Assembly (NCBI GenBank): GCA_024195585.1
Contig: SWBL01000333.1
Span: 1-56,664, forward strand
Direction: 5' to 3'
DNA: 56,664 nt
From: Aureobasidium sp. EXF-3400
Taxonomy: Eukaryota > Ascomycota > Dothideomycetes > Dothideales > Saccotheciaceae
Shown piece by piece: positions 41,550-53,402 of this stretch. Made by a program: the position numbers and the translations under genes. Position 1 is the stretch's first letter. Every line of letters begins with the position of its first letter. The notes under the pieces are model-generated. The model was not told the origin of the DNA. It ran no database searches and saw only the letters and a program-made list of their open reading frames with translations.

Positions 41550-44500
41550 TTTAAGAGAGGTTCAACCTTGGCTTATCGCAATCAAGCCACGACAAAGTGC
41601 TGAAAACAACTCTGCTCAGATGTTCGAGTCAGCCAGGGCTAGATGAAACCTGACAAAGATGTCAAGTCAGTATAGAGGTCTTAGGCTTACAAAAGAGCCT
41701 CAATGTCCGATCGAACGAACTATGTGGTTCGCGCAGGAGAAAAAAAAAGCCAAAGATTGAGAACGAGAATCTGACCACGTTACTCATCCATGCCAAAACA
41801 AGGTATCGCGACCAAGCTAAGAAACGTTGCGAACAAAAAGGAAGATGCTAACGAACAAATGAAGCAAAGAGCAGTGAGGAAGAGAAGGGAAGCTGGCGGC
41901 GGGCGGAAATGGCTGGTGTGACAGAGGAGGCTAGTCCAAATGAACAAGTGGAGAGGGGATTGTCCGTCAGACAGTGAATCCGCATTGGCATGACCAAAAC
42001 GCATGGCGATGGCCATTGTCCATGACCTGCCTGCCGGACTGCCAGCAGACTACCGTTGAGGCTCATCGATAGGGTGGGGGTAGTGCTCGCAAACGCCTCT
42101 GGACAGTAACGAGATCGGGAACACTTACTCGAGTACCGCTCGACTGGTTTTGCGTAATATTGTGCGAAATCTAAACAGCCCACGCTAAATTGGGGTCGCA
42201 ACGCGGAAGTCTTGGTCGTGTCGAGACCACTGTCGCATCTGTGCAGTTCTTTGAGTAGCCCTGCTGGCAACGGTAGTGACGATGTGGCTGTGGATGCAGA
42301 TGTGCTAACGGAATAGACACCGGTGCATGCGTTGGGCGATTGAAAATCAGAGAAAAAGGGCAGGGAGATGAACAAAGCCTCTCGGATGAACGGTATAGGT
42401 TTTATCTATGGTTCAAATCCAGTAAGCGGCTAAGGCTCAAGAGCGTCACTGGCTCCGCTACGCACGTCTGCATACAATTAGACTCTGTCTTGTTTACCAG
42501 CAGGAGCGAGCGTATGTCGCTTAATTAGCCATGTGCAAGGACGAGAACATGCATGGAGCGTTTGAGTCTTGAATGGCTCTTACGCGGCTTGACTTCCGGT
42601 GGCAAATCCCATAGTCCAAACTCCTTGGTCTCCTCGAGCTGATAGGCAATCCAGATACCTCTACAACGGGAACATCATAAAGACCTTTGCAATTCATGAT
42701 CGAGTACAATACTATGATCTCTGTGTGTGGAGTTGAGGAAAGTGTTAGGTATGGTCTATCGAAATAGCTACCGCAATCATACTTCTCGATTGTCGGACTT
42801 GTCACCGTCCAAGATGTACCTGGGAAATGTCTCCCGGCGGCTATCGTTCGCACTTGGTCGCGTCGGCATCTCCCTGGCGGTGCTAGAACGATCGTTCTGG
42901 CCCTGGAAAACCTGACAGGGTCTGGAGCTTATTAATCTCGGCCTCGCCACAGGCTTTCGTGCAACATCGTCCACTCTCTAAGCGTCACGCATGTTTTGCA
43001 GATTCCGATGACTGCGTATGGACTCTTCTCGAACATAGCACCGGCATGTATATGAAGCGAAGCGGTGTCTCCAATTAGCTCCCGAGTCTATACCTTTTTA
43101 AGACATCCTAGTGACGGTGAACGGTTGGTTGCGAAGGCTTTCTCCGAGCAAACTTTGATGAGCCTCAATCTTCTGTTTCCTTGGTGCAGAACACATGCAG
43201 ATCATCATGAGAGCAGGTTGTGATATGTAACAGTAATTGCATACCGTTATAACTTGCGTCGAACGTGTACAGCCACAGCTGCGGCTCAGACATAAGACTG
43301 TGGAGCAAGAGCTCGGAGTCCCCGACCCGATAGAAATGGCAGCCACAGCTCAAGATGCCACCATGCCATGGACCATGGTGTTGTTACAGTTCATCTCAGA
43401 AAATACATGGCATTATATAAGTAGCATGTCATCATAGCACTTTTCGAAATCGACGGCGGATGGATCATAAGCAAAGTAGAGATTACTTCTGCCCTAACGG
43501 GCTCGGGTCCGAGATCCTCTGCAAACCAAGAACATCACAAGGGTACGCGGGTAAGCGGGTAATAACATTTACGCACTTGGAAGATCAATTAGAGTATTTC
43601 CGCAGACGTTCCATGGACCTGACATAAAGTGTATAACAGCTGCAAGTGTGGTGGCGATAGCGCAGAATTGAATCAGATAGCTCGTGGAGCTCTGATTCGA
43701 GGTTGCTCTTGATTTGTTGTAAGGCATGTGTGAGGGGGTGAACCTTGTAAACAAACGTCTTGACGAGACTTCGGCTTTGTCAAAATGACATCCGCGAGGT
43801 CAGATTTTCATAACTTATGAAGAACCTTATATTACAGGCTCTCCCAGCGGCAACTCTGCTGATCCGTACGACTCAGCAATAACCGGATCGACGAGCCAGT
43901 CAGCATTTATCAAGAGCTCAAAAACGGCGACCTCAACGGCTGCAGAAGTTCTCTATTGTGCAATACTGCGGAGCTTGGCTCCGACTGGAAGAATACCATG
44001 ATAACGTGGTAATTTAACATACTAAAGTAGAGATCGGGAAGTCGTAGATCAAGCAAGAGTCACAGAGTTCTGCTGACCTCGTCGAAAGGCGGGCTCCGCT
44101 CCGCTCCGTTCTTTGACGCGCGCGGTCTCGCATATTCCAAAGAAAGAGGCTATGCAGCGCAAAGCAGTAGACTGGTCCTCCAAAGGCGAAGTAAACTGAC
44201 CCCCGGCCGAAGCTCTCACGAAATATGGATCTGAGACTTTCCGCCCAAAGGCGGCCCTCACGAAATAGGAATGCAAGTCCAGAAAAGGGTCTGGGCTCGG
44301 ACCCCGACTCCTAGCGCTTCTTTCCACCTACAACTTTGCCATGTAAGAGTGTAACCAACCTCACGTACCTTGTTCGTGCGTCTGTCGTTATAGGGCGGCA
44401 CCGGGTTGGGCTGAATAGTAGAACCTAAATGACTCATACAAGAAGGGCTACAGTGACTGATTGGCCATTTCTATACTATCGAGCTTAAGTCGGCATGCAA

Positions 44501-44872
44501 AAGTCGAGACTGGCGTGATCGACCTGGTGGTGCGTGGTAGACTGGCAGTAGTGAGGTGGCCAAACTGCTCTTGCGTTTGCCTTGTGTTCTCGCTGTCGTT
44601 CCTGGCTTCAAAGAAGTTCCGTGGGAAGTGAAAGCACCAATTGGGAACGTGTTGGTTATCAACGATGTTATCAAGTCACATTGAGACGACAAGGAAACAG
44701 CGATCGATCCTCTTTGTGGAAACTATATTCATTATGATAATACTATGCATTCCTATAGCTACACTGTGTGTCTTTCGCACATGGAAAGGTAAGATAACAA
44801 CGAAGGAGGTGCGAGGATTTTACTGCTCGCACGGAAGAGGAACATGTTCTTCACTGACTATCTAGCTATTGT
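41550..44872. other. 3.3-kb gene-poor region
   Basis: It lies upstream of the YTH gene and downstream of STT4. The first 900 bp may hold the 5' UTR and promoter of the YTH gene. Beyond that there are only short unsupported frames on both strands, modestly AT-rich composition and no RIP skew. A small GC-richer island with a duplicated segment (44215-44267) is listed separately. No tRNA or other RNA gene was recognised. Confidence 0.5.
44215..44267. repeat. Duplicated CTCACGAAATA segments with a hairpin between
   Basis: CTCACGAAATA occurs at 44215-44225 and 44257-44267, 42 bp apart. A perfect 5-bp hairpin (CCGCC-CAAA-GGCGG, 44241-44254) lies between. The island is GC-richer than its flanks, and an antisense frame (44049-44327) repeats YFVRA twice; it may be a remnant of a dispersed repeat. 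Confidence 0.4.
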
Positions 44873-47800
44873 CTAATACGGGATGCCGTTCGTAAGGAGC
44901 TGGAACTGATCGTATACACCCGTGCTGTGACTCTTTCCACTCCAGCGCACAAGCGAGCGCATGAAGTCGGCCGCCTCGCGCTCACTCTTATCGAGCACGA
45001 ATCTCTCCTTGAAATGCTGAATGGTTTCAGGCTTGAAACATGGCAGGCCCGAATCCAACATGACAACGATCAAGTGACTCAGCTTTTCTGCATGCTGTCT
45101 CGAGGCTAGGAATGCCTTTACACAAAGCTCTTCGAACCACTTGAAGGGTTGCGACTGTGTCGATCCGCCCATGACCGCAATCATCTCACTAGTCAACTTG
45201 AATGGTGCGCGTTCAAACTTGACACCACCAGGTGCGATATCGAAAATGAAACCAAAGTCAATATGCAGGATGTGGCCTGCATCGTCGACCATGATGTTGC
45301 CATTGTGTCGGTCCTTGAACTGCAACAGATATGAAATGACCGAGTAAGCAGCCATACTCTTGACAAAATTGCTGCGTGCTTGTTGGAAGCGAAGCGAGTC
45401 CTCGGTACCATATTTTGATACCCAGTATTCGTAGAGACCGTTGACCGCTTCACGACCAAGCATGTCACGGGAGATGGAGTTCGGAAGGACATCGATGACA
45501 CCACATCCAGGGGCTGTGGCTGTCACTCTGTAGGGGAAGACATACACGTCCAGTCCAACACTGTTGAAGATCCCGCGGAAAGCTGCAATCATTTGCAAGG
45601 CCAGTACATCCTGGCGACAATCGTCACCAACCTTGAAGATTGCCGACTGCCACACTTCGTAGCTAGTGTCTTTCTGGGCTCCACCTTCTTCAGCCACATG
45701 ATCCTGTTGCTCGTCAACAGCGTCAAGGTCTGGGACTCTCTCCTTGCGGATACGGAAAGTTGCCATATATGGAGCCTTGGCGTGACTTTGAAGAGGCTTT
45801 CCAGACTTTCGATCGATACCAACAACAACTCCGTCTGGATTACTTGGGAGATAGACGCCAACGTCGACTTGGATCTTTCGTAACTCTTCCTCGATCTTTG
45901 CCTTCTTCTCAGGTTTTGGTCGCTTGATGAACGGCTTGAGTTTTCCAGAGATATTTGTTACTTCACTAAAGAACCCAAACTCGCGCTCATAGAAGTCACG
46001 ATCCTCGTCTGAGAAACTGGAGATAAGTGAATCCATGACTTTGTCGAGTGTCGGCTTGACGGGATCAGGAATTTGTGAGTCTTCGTCCTTGTAGGCATTG
46101 GCTTTGATGTTCCAGATGATTTGATGCGCAAACAGCCCAGAGAACTTGGCGGTCTCGACGATGTAGCGTTCGACATAGCCCAACAAATCGTAACGGAGCG
46201 TTTGTACAATTTGAGGTACATAGAAGAATGTCACATCGACTGAGTGGCTTTCCAAAGCACGCATCGCGTATTGTACAACGAAGGCATGGTTTCCGTATGC
46301 TGGCAAGAAGTATGTCACGGCAGTAATAGGGTTGACCGGAGCCCAGTACAGCAGGTACTATGGTGTTATTAGAAGAAAGTCGTCAGTATATGAAGGCGAA
46401 CTTTACCTTTAGTTGAGAGGAAACGTCATGTGGCATGCTGGTACCAAGCATTATCTGCAGAGCATCGGGCTCATGCAGCGCCTTCTCAGGATAGTTGACC
46501 AACAGTGACCGAACTTGACTCTGAATAAGTGGTGAGGGAAATCTGAAAGCCATCTGCACAGCAAGAGATGGTGCTTCTGCCCAAGCAGTCGGGACCAAAG
46601 CAGCGATTGCGGCCTAGAAGGTTAGTCGAGTTCATCACAAACATCTGGGAGCACTCACGTCATTGGCTTTGCCTTGGTGGCCGTATGTGGTATGCGGGGT
46701 ATCCTGACCCAGAGGAGACAGCCAAACATTCAGTCTCGTGATTTCGTTCTGCAGCAAATGGAGAAGTAGATCCTGTTTAGCCTGCAATGGCTGCATTGGG
46801 GGCAGTATCTTGGCACCGATAGAAGTAACGGCTTGAACTGCCAAGATGACATCCGACATGACTTGCACTTCGGCCTTGACTTGCAATTTGTTGCCGCCAT
46901 ACGACCATCGAGCTGGGAAACTGAACCATCTGAGAGCAGCAGACAGAATTTGGTCCTTGAGTTCCCAACGAGATTTCTCATCGTAACCAGTGCCGTAGCT
47001 AATGACCCGAAGAGCCAGTAGAATGAGATGGAAATGAACCTCACGAGCGAGGGGATGGCTGCCACTTCTTCTCAAAGCTGCAAGGGTAACGCGCATCAAG
47101 CGGTGGAAGATACGACCAGTATGCGGATTACTCAATCTGGTAGCGTTGAAGTGACTCGAAAGGAATTGAACGAGTCTGAAATGAGGTGCTATCAAGTCAT
47201 GAACTTGTTGTTGACGTTTGGTGATAGCACTCTTGTCAGTAGGGGCAAATTCCTCTTTGACATAGAAGGGATCGAGATGGCTGGTATACAACGTAAGTAC
47301 ATGACAAGGGCAATGTCAAAGTGAAAGAAAACTTACTTGAATGTCTGACTGAAAATGCCTCGCTTTTTCTGGATCGTTTTTTCCCAGCCCTCGGCAATCT
47401 CAACAAGGACTCGAGATTCCATTTGTGGATTCTCCTTGATTACTCCCATCCAGAGCGAAACACCGAGTTTGATGGCTGGTTTGCTGAAAGACGTGAAAGG
47501 GATACCAACCAACTGTTGAGCAAGTCCAAAACGATCGGCATCGACCTTGCACAGTACAGCTGCAGCACGTCTGAGATTAGATCTTAGCTCTTCAGCCGAG
47601 GCTGGATGATGGTTGCGAAGGTTGTTGTTCATCTCTCTCAACTTGGCAGTAACTTCGCGAGCCTGTTCACTTAGAGCAGATCGTGGAAGCCCAATGACAC
47701 CAGTCTGTTGTGCGTGCAAGAGCTCTTCGTCTTGTCTGGACAATGTGTCCAGATAGCGGTATTCTTGACGAGTTGTATACTGTGCAACGAAGTCAGAAGC

Positions 47801-50800
47801 GGTGTTGACACTTGGATCCATTCTTCGGTCGATAGCGCCAAGTCTCTGGTCAGTTCCTGGAATGAGAGAGCCGAGTTCGAGAGCGAATGATCTGCCCATT
47901 GAAATACGACCATACGACTCCTCATCGTCATAGTCAGAGAGGTATGTCTGCAAAAGTCCTTTCATGTCCAGAGGAGCACGGTCTAGGGTCTTCAGTACCC
48001 AACGGCGACATTTCTGTTGGAACGATCGCAAAGTAGTCTGCCTGTAAGCAAAGTTGTCGGAGAGCTGCAGGGATACATTACCCTTCGCCGAGCTGTAGAA
48101 CGACTTGCACTCGTACTCGTCGGTCTCTGCCTCAAGGCAGCTGGTCCACATGAGGCTAAGTAGTTCCAGAAGGGCAAAGAGGGATGTTCTTTGGCAAAGT
48201 GACGAGGGCACTTGGTCAATGATGCGGTCCGCGGCAAGCGTAGCAACCTGTTGTACCTTATCGATACGATGACAACAGCTTTCTAGCAGCCTTGCTAGCT
48301 GTTGTGCCAGATTGACGGCCGAAAAGGTCTGACTCCGTCCAGTCATGGTGAGTGCCAAGTAGGTGTCAACTGCACTCAAAGCCACACCCAACAGACAATT
48401 ACTCAAAGCGCCACTCTTGAATTTAGGGTCCACGAAGTATTCGAGCGTTCTTGTACAGTCTCCGGACTGAGCACGCAGAACTGCTACTAAGTGGGCGGCA
48501 TTCAAAAAGGTGAGTTCTGCATAATTAAGATTTTTGATGTCTGATTCATGTGCCGGTAGAGCAGTCATCAGTTGCGACTTCAGCTGAACAGCATGTTGAG
48601 GAGTCATGCCACGACGGAGGACAGTATTGAGATCGATACCGCTCTCCTGAGTGTCGGCTTTGTTGCTGTCGATCAAAGATGGAGTGTACCATGCCAAAGT
48701 CTGGAGCTCTTGCTGGTGTTTCTTTGCGAATGATGAGGTTAGAGTAAAGTCATGCGCGATTAGATTAAACCAGGCATCCCGGCTGAGTGCAGAGACCATT
48801 TCAGGATCCTCGAATTGGCTGTATTCGTAAGGCATGAGTGCGGCAAGGGCAGCCAGAGGGGGCAACACATGCGAGATCTGGTCGACAGCTAGCTTATCGA
48901 CAACCAGAGTCTTAGTGTCACGATTGGTGACATCACTTGTGCTGACAACCCCGTCCAAAAGATGAGTGAGATATATCTCGTAGAGTGGAGACGCTGGGGG
49001 AATGCTCCTTGCCATCAGCATGCGAGCTTCCATTACCGCTTGAAGCATAGAAGTATTGCCAGAAGATAATGCTTCATTCACATGTCTTGCATAGAACCTT
49101 AGCAGAAGGAGTAAGTCGCTTGGCTCGCTCTGACAACCAAGAGCGGCAGATCCCATGATGATCTTAGCATCGACAGCCTGGTTGACACGGCTAACTTTTT
49201 GGATCAACATTGAAACGGCAAGTGCAGTAATCTTCTCGTTCTTGCACTTTCTAGCAATTGCAACGATTGCTTCGATGACTGCGGCATGAACGAGAACTGT
49301 CTCTTCATCGTCGTTGGCGACCAAAGAGATGGAACTTTCGGTGGGTTGTTGAGTGTATGAGCTCAGTGAGCCGTTAACGGTCCCGTTCGCAGTGCCGTTA
49401 CCATCAATGAACAAGGACGTATTCGCCCGATTGGTGGAAGGACCGGTACTGAGCACGTTTCCAAGGCTGTACAGTGTGCTGATGATTAGATCCTGAGGCA
49501 GCAGTTGTAGAACGTCTGCAAGACAGTTGGCTGCAATGACAACAGTATCGCTAGTCATTCGGCCCTGTACGATCAACTTAGGTAGGGAGCGTGCCAAATT
49601 CGAAGCAAAGGCTTTGGAGGTTTTTGCGAGGACAGCCATACATTTCAGTGTCACGCTTGCAAGTCTGTCATCTGCAAGTTGGACTGGATCAGTCAAGACT
49701 CCTTCCAACCAGCCCATGATGACATCGGCATCAGCGATGCTTTCATTCACTAAAGAACAACATAGGAAGCTGATCAAACAGCTAGCCTTGGTCGAGAAAG
49801 CTAGCTGCTGCTGCCAAGCCGAACTGACCTGCAGATAGTCTGCGTCAGCATCGAGAAGAGCAACAATCTCTGTCAGTAGTTCAGTAAAGTCCTCTAGTGA
49901 CGACTCATCAACGGCATTGTCATGAAGCAAGAGATTTTGTGGGGTCTGCTGGAGAAGATAATCCAAGACCTGGCCAGCTTGAGGAAGGTCAAGAGGCATG
50001 ACCATGGCAGTGGCTGAAGCGGCTAAATAATTTGTGAAAGCATGCTGCAGCAACATTGCGCCCAAGGGTCGTCCCATAGAGGCGTAGACCTTGAGCAAGC
50101 GTTTCCACTCCTTGACATGGATGCCATGAGAGTTGCGAAGCGATGAAAGGTTTCCCTCGACAGCAATCAAAAACTTCTCGGAGTACAGAGTTCGAAGCTT
50201 ACGGGTAACTGTAGCGCGCTCTTGTACTGTAAGAACTTGAGGTTTCTGGGAAAGTGCTGAGAGAAGACCAAGCAGCGAGACGGAGAAAGTTATGGTTTTG
50301 TATGCATTGTCAAGATCCAGAGCAGCGTCCTCGGATGCGTTGAGTCGGTCGATGCTTTGTCCTTGATGGCCATAAGCATCGATTGTGTTGGTGATGGTCG
50401 TGACAACCTGTAAACGCAAAGAAGGAATTCTGAAACCAATGTTGAGCATGGCCGATGCAACTTCGTGTACAAGCACTTCCCATGGCGAGGGATGGACATG
50501 ACGCAGAAAGGGCGAAGGGCGGAATGTCTGGGTTTGGGCTTCTGTCAGATAGGGAGTGATTTGCTGAAGAAGACGTTCGGCATGTTCCAGAGAATCAATC
50601 GAGGACGAGGCACGACATAAGGCTATCAAGACTTCAAGTTCGCGAATGCCGATAGGACCTTTCCCGGACCCGTCGGAGGAAGCGGAAGTCTTGTATAGGG
50701 AACAAAGGCGTGGTATATCCTGATGGGCTGCATGCGAAGGTGGAGCCTGGGCTGAAAGGACAGCCAACTTCTCGAAGGCTTCCCTTCGGAGCGCCCCACG

Positions 50801-50878
50801 GGACAAGTTTCTGTACTCTCATAAGTCTTTGATAACTGGCTGTTGAATGATTTTACCTACAGTCTCATGATAGCGGCA
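44873..50878 (-). CDS. STT4: Phosphatidylinositol 4-kinase STT4 (PI4K III alpha)
   Basis: STT4 makes phosphatidylinositol 4-phosphate at the plasma membrane, supporting cell-wall integrity and actin organisation. Five exons fit: 50878-50871 (8 nt, ATG AGA CT), 50810-47337, 47280-46659, 46613-46407 and 46357-44873, giving 1931 residues; yeast Stt4 is 1900. Introns are 45-60 nt. The long helical-solenoid N-terminus starts SRGALRREAFEKLAVL. The catalytic domain has GKPLQSHAKAPYMATFRI, the lysine in FKVGDDCRQD, KDRHNGNIMVDD (about 1784-1795) and the DFG motif (about 1803-1805), and it ends GIPY. The 8-nt first exon is the least certain part; an apparent start at TTG 50806 is not believable. The next gene, Par32-like, is divergent with a 919-bp gap. 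Confidence 0.93.
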
Positions 50879-51797
50879 ATATTCCGATGTTGTTGTTTGA
50901 TGCCAGGAGAAAGGATGACGTCTCGCAAGTCGCGCTTCGCTGGGGGTCGACTTCACGCGCCGGAAGTTGCTACGGAGCGCTGGGTGCTTTCCTCGAAGCC
51001 GAGCACTTTCTCCCTTTACAACATACGACATCTGCGACCATCAATCGCGCGTCTTGAGATAGCAGCGAACGAATACAAAAGGTTGGCATAACTGAGTGTC
51101 GCCAAAGTCGTTCGAGTTGGCTGCTGATGGATCTCAGCACATGTTAGTACCAGATCACAAATGGCTATGCATGTGCTCTATAACCATGGCACGACGCTCA
51201 TTAACGACTCCGGTCAGTCTGCCCGCCGCGTGCCCGGTGACTAATGGCATTTCTTTTGCTTGCTATCTATCAGAGAACATCAACTGTCAACTCCAGCGCA
51301 GGTTTCGTTTCATTTTCTTTTCTTCGTTCTTGGCCAAGCGCACTCTTTACTCTTCTCGTCTGCCCAGTTGTTATCAAACTCTGGCCAAGATGGACATCAT
51401 GGACTGCCAAGTCACTTTCGGGCTGGTGTGCCAGCTCGCAAAGAACACTTACGTTATGAAAACACTCAGCTCCTCCTGTCCAGGCACGTGAAGCAGCAGT
51501 GCCTCGCTCCCATGGCCGAATTGCTGTGTCTGGTACGAAGCGGGAGCCCAGAGCGATGCAAATTTCCCTTTGTCTCCCTTTGCCATATCCCAGTCTTCCC
51601 TCCCTCTGCGCAATCCCCGTCTTCCTAGATCTGTCGTCCGTCCGACACACGCTGGTGCACAAACGGTAAAATCGCAAACGTTGAAATCTTTTGTCCGTCT
51701 TTTGCGACAAGTCTGAACCACATCGATCTCTCACCCCACACACCCACAACCCGCAACATCTTTGCGCGCATTCTCGACTCCGACATTTTCTGAACAA
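50879..51797. other. Divergent intergenic region STT4 / DUF3602 gene
   Basis: It contains the STT4 promoter and a long pyrimidine-rich leader before 51798. Frames within it (for example 51096-51491) have no supporting features and probably belong to 5' UTR. No RNA gene was seen. Confidence 0.5.
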
Positions 51798-52318
51798 ATG
51801 GCAAACTTATCCTATGGTCGCGGCGGAGCAGGTATGACTGCGCACGAACGACATGGCAAAGAAAGCTCCGGCTCACTATAAACCCCCTTGCAACAGGCAA
51901 CATGGCGCCTGCTTCGCCCAACCTCGTACCCACCGATCTCAAGACCCCGACCATCAAGTCCCAGACCTACACCACCGGCAGAGGCGGCCAGGGCAACATG
52001 CAGCCCAACGTGCACCCAGACATCACACGCCAGACCCAAGACGTCGAGGCGCACCCCCGCGCCGGCCGCGAACCCGAGAAGAACTTCCAATGGGGCAGAG
52101 GTGGTGCGGGCAACACGGCGTCTCTGAACAAGGACCAGATCGTCGACATCAAGGAGAGAAACGCTTCTAGACAGCGTGCCGAGGAAGCTGCTGCCCGTGC
52201 CAATCCCGCCGTCTCTGGTGAATCCATGGACCAGAAGCCAAAGAAGGAGACCAGAGCAAACACTGTGGGCCACATGCTCCAGCGCGTCATGAGCGGCAAC
52301 GGCAAAGGCCAACAGTAA
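51798..52318 (+). CDS. DUF3602 (Par32/AMU1-like) protein
   Basis: This is a small, hydrophilic, probably disordered protein of 151 residues. Two exons, 51798-51831 and 51897-52318, restore GRGGAGN at the junction. It carries three copies of the family signature GRGGxGN: near residues 7 (YGRGGAGN), 37 (TGRGGQGN) and 79 (WGRGGAGN). These repeats define DUF3602. The yeast member Par32 is phosphorylated after rapamycin and inhibits ammonium transporters under TORC1/Npr1 control; whether this orthologue does so is inference. The last 50 residues are Lys/Arg/Glu/Ala-rich and helical. No membrane segment is present. Confidence 0.85.
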
Positions 52319-53402
52319 AAACTAAAAGAGTCGGAAAAAACTCAATGGGTGATGGTCATGGCGTTCTGTTGATCTGTTCTGTCGTTTGTCGTTTTTGATA
52401 CCCATCGGGTTTGCGCTGGAAAGTACTTGTTTATGTTTAAACCTCATTCATCCTCTGTTCTTGAGCAAAGAGCTTTCGTGCTCGTTTGAATCTTTCATCC
52501 CTTCTAAAGCTGCATCTTCTAAATGTTGTGTTTCTCTATCGGGTCTCTTTTCTCACGTGCATCTACACACTGATGAGTGATGGGTCTCTCTCCATCCTCT
52601 TGAGCCTCTCCTTCAACCGTCCAATATTCAATGCTCCCTTTGAACTATTGAATGGATCGTCTAACAAGCTGTAGTGTCTTTCTATTGCCTCAGAGGTGTG
52701 ATCGAAGTATAGTATAAGAACTACTACGAGCTCCTCGACACAACGTAATTTGAGTCGGGGTTGGGATGCCATATACTCTTCGTTCTTCTGGACTAAAAGT
52801 TATCGTCTTTCTGTGATGACGACTCACTAGGCTTATGACTCGATTATCAGAAGGAAAGAAAGACAAGATATTTAGCCTGAAACTTCCACCTCTACCATTC
52901 ATCAGACCGGAAGCCTCAATTTTTTGGCGAACTGGACCAAAAGCAAGATTACGTCTTTCAACTATCCGTCTCGCTGGCTTTACATTGTCTTTATTGTTTG
53001 GTATAACATCAACATCGATGATAAGGTAGAATTAAGGTGCTCAGAACTAACCAGGGAAAGTTCGATCTCGTGGTTGAATGGAGAAGCACATGGTGCATCC
53101 TACCAGGAAGAGGAAGGAACTGTGCACGCATGTCGTTCCTGCCATCATTAGGCTACACCTACACAATTATCTAGATTCATTACAGAGCAATACGTCTCTT
53201 CGTTGTACTGTATAGTAGCTACACCACAAATGCGAGACCGTGCAGCCACGCTGATCGAATGACCTGCATACCTACATTACTTCACCTAGTCGTTAGATCC
53301 CGTAACAAAGAGGTGTACTCATTTCCTTGTGAAGAAAAGTTGCAATTATCGATTGAGTGCTATCCGAGAGCAGAACAAACGTCAACGAAATGCCTTATGC
53401 TC
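52319..53402. other. Convergent intergenic region
   Basis: The 1.1 kb lies between convergent stops of the DUF3602 and HeLo-like genes. It is moderately AT-rich with short frames on both strands and no recognised feature beyond expected 3' UTRs. Confidence 0.5.

Noticed and set aside
42410..42420. tRNA B-box-like GGTTCAAATCC
   Set aside because: Flanking bases do not form a T stem, and no matching A box or acceptor stem is found at tRNA distances.
50804..50806. TTG as start codon for STT4
   Set aside because: Non-ATG initiation is unlikely in fungal nuclear genes, and a normal ATG is available by splicing an 8-nt exon.
51967..52312. Antisense frames across the DUF3602 gene
   Set aside because: Shadows of the GC-rich sense frame; the sense protein carries family repeats.
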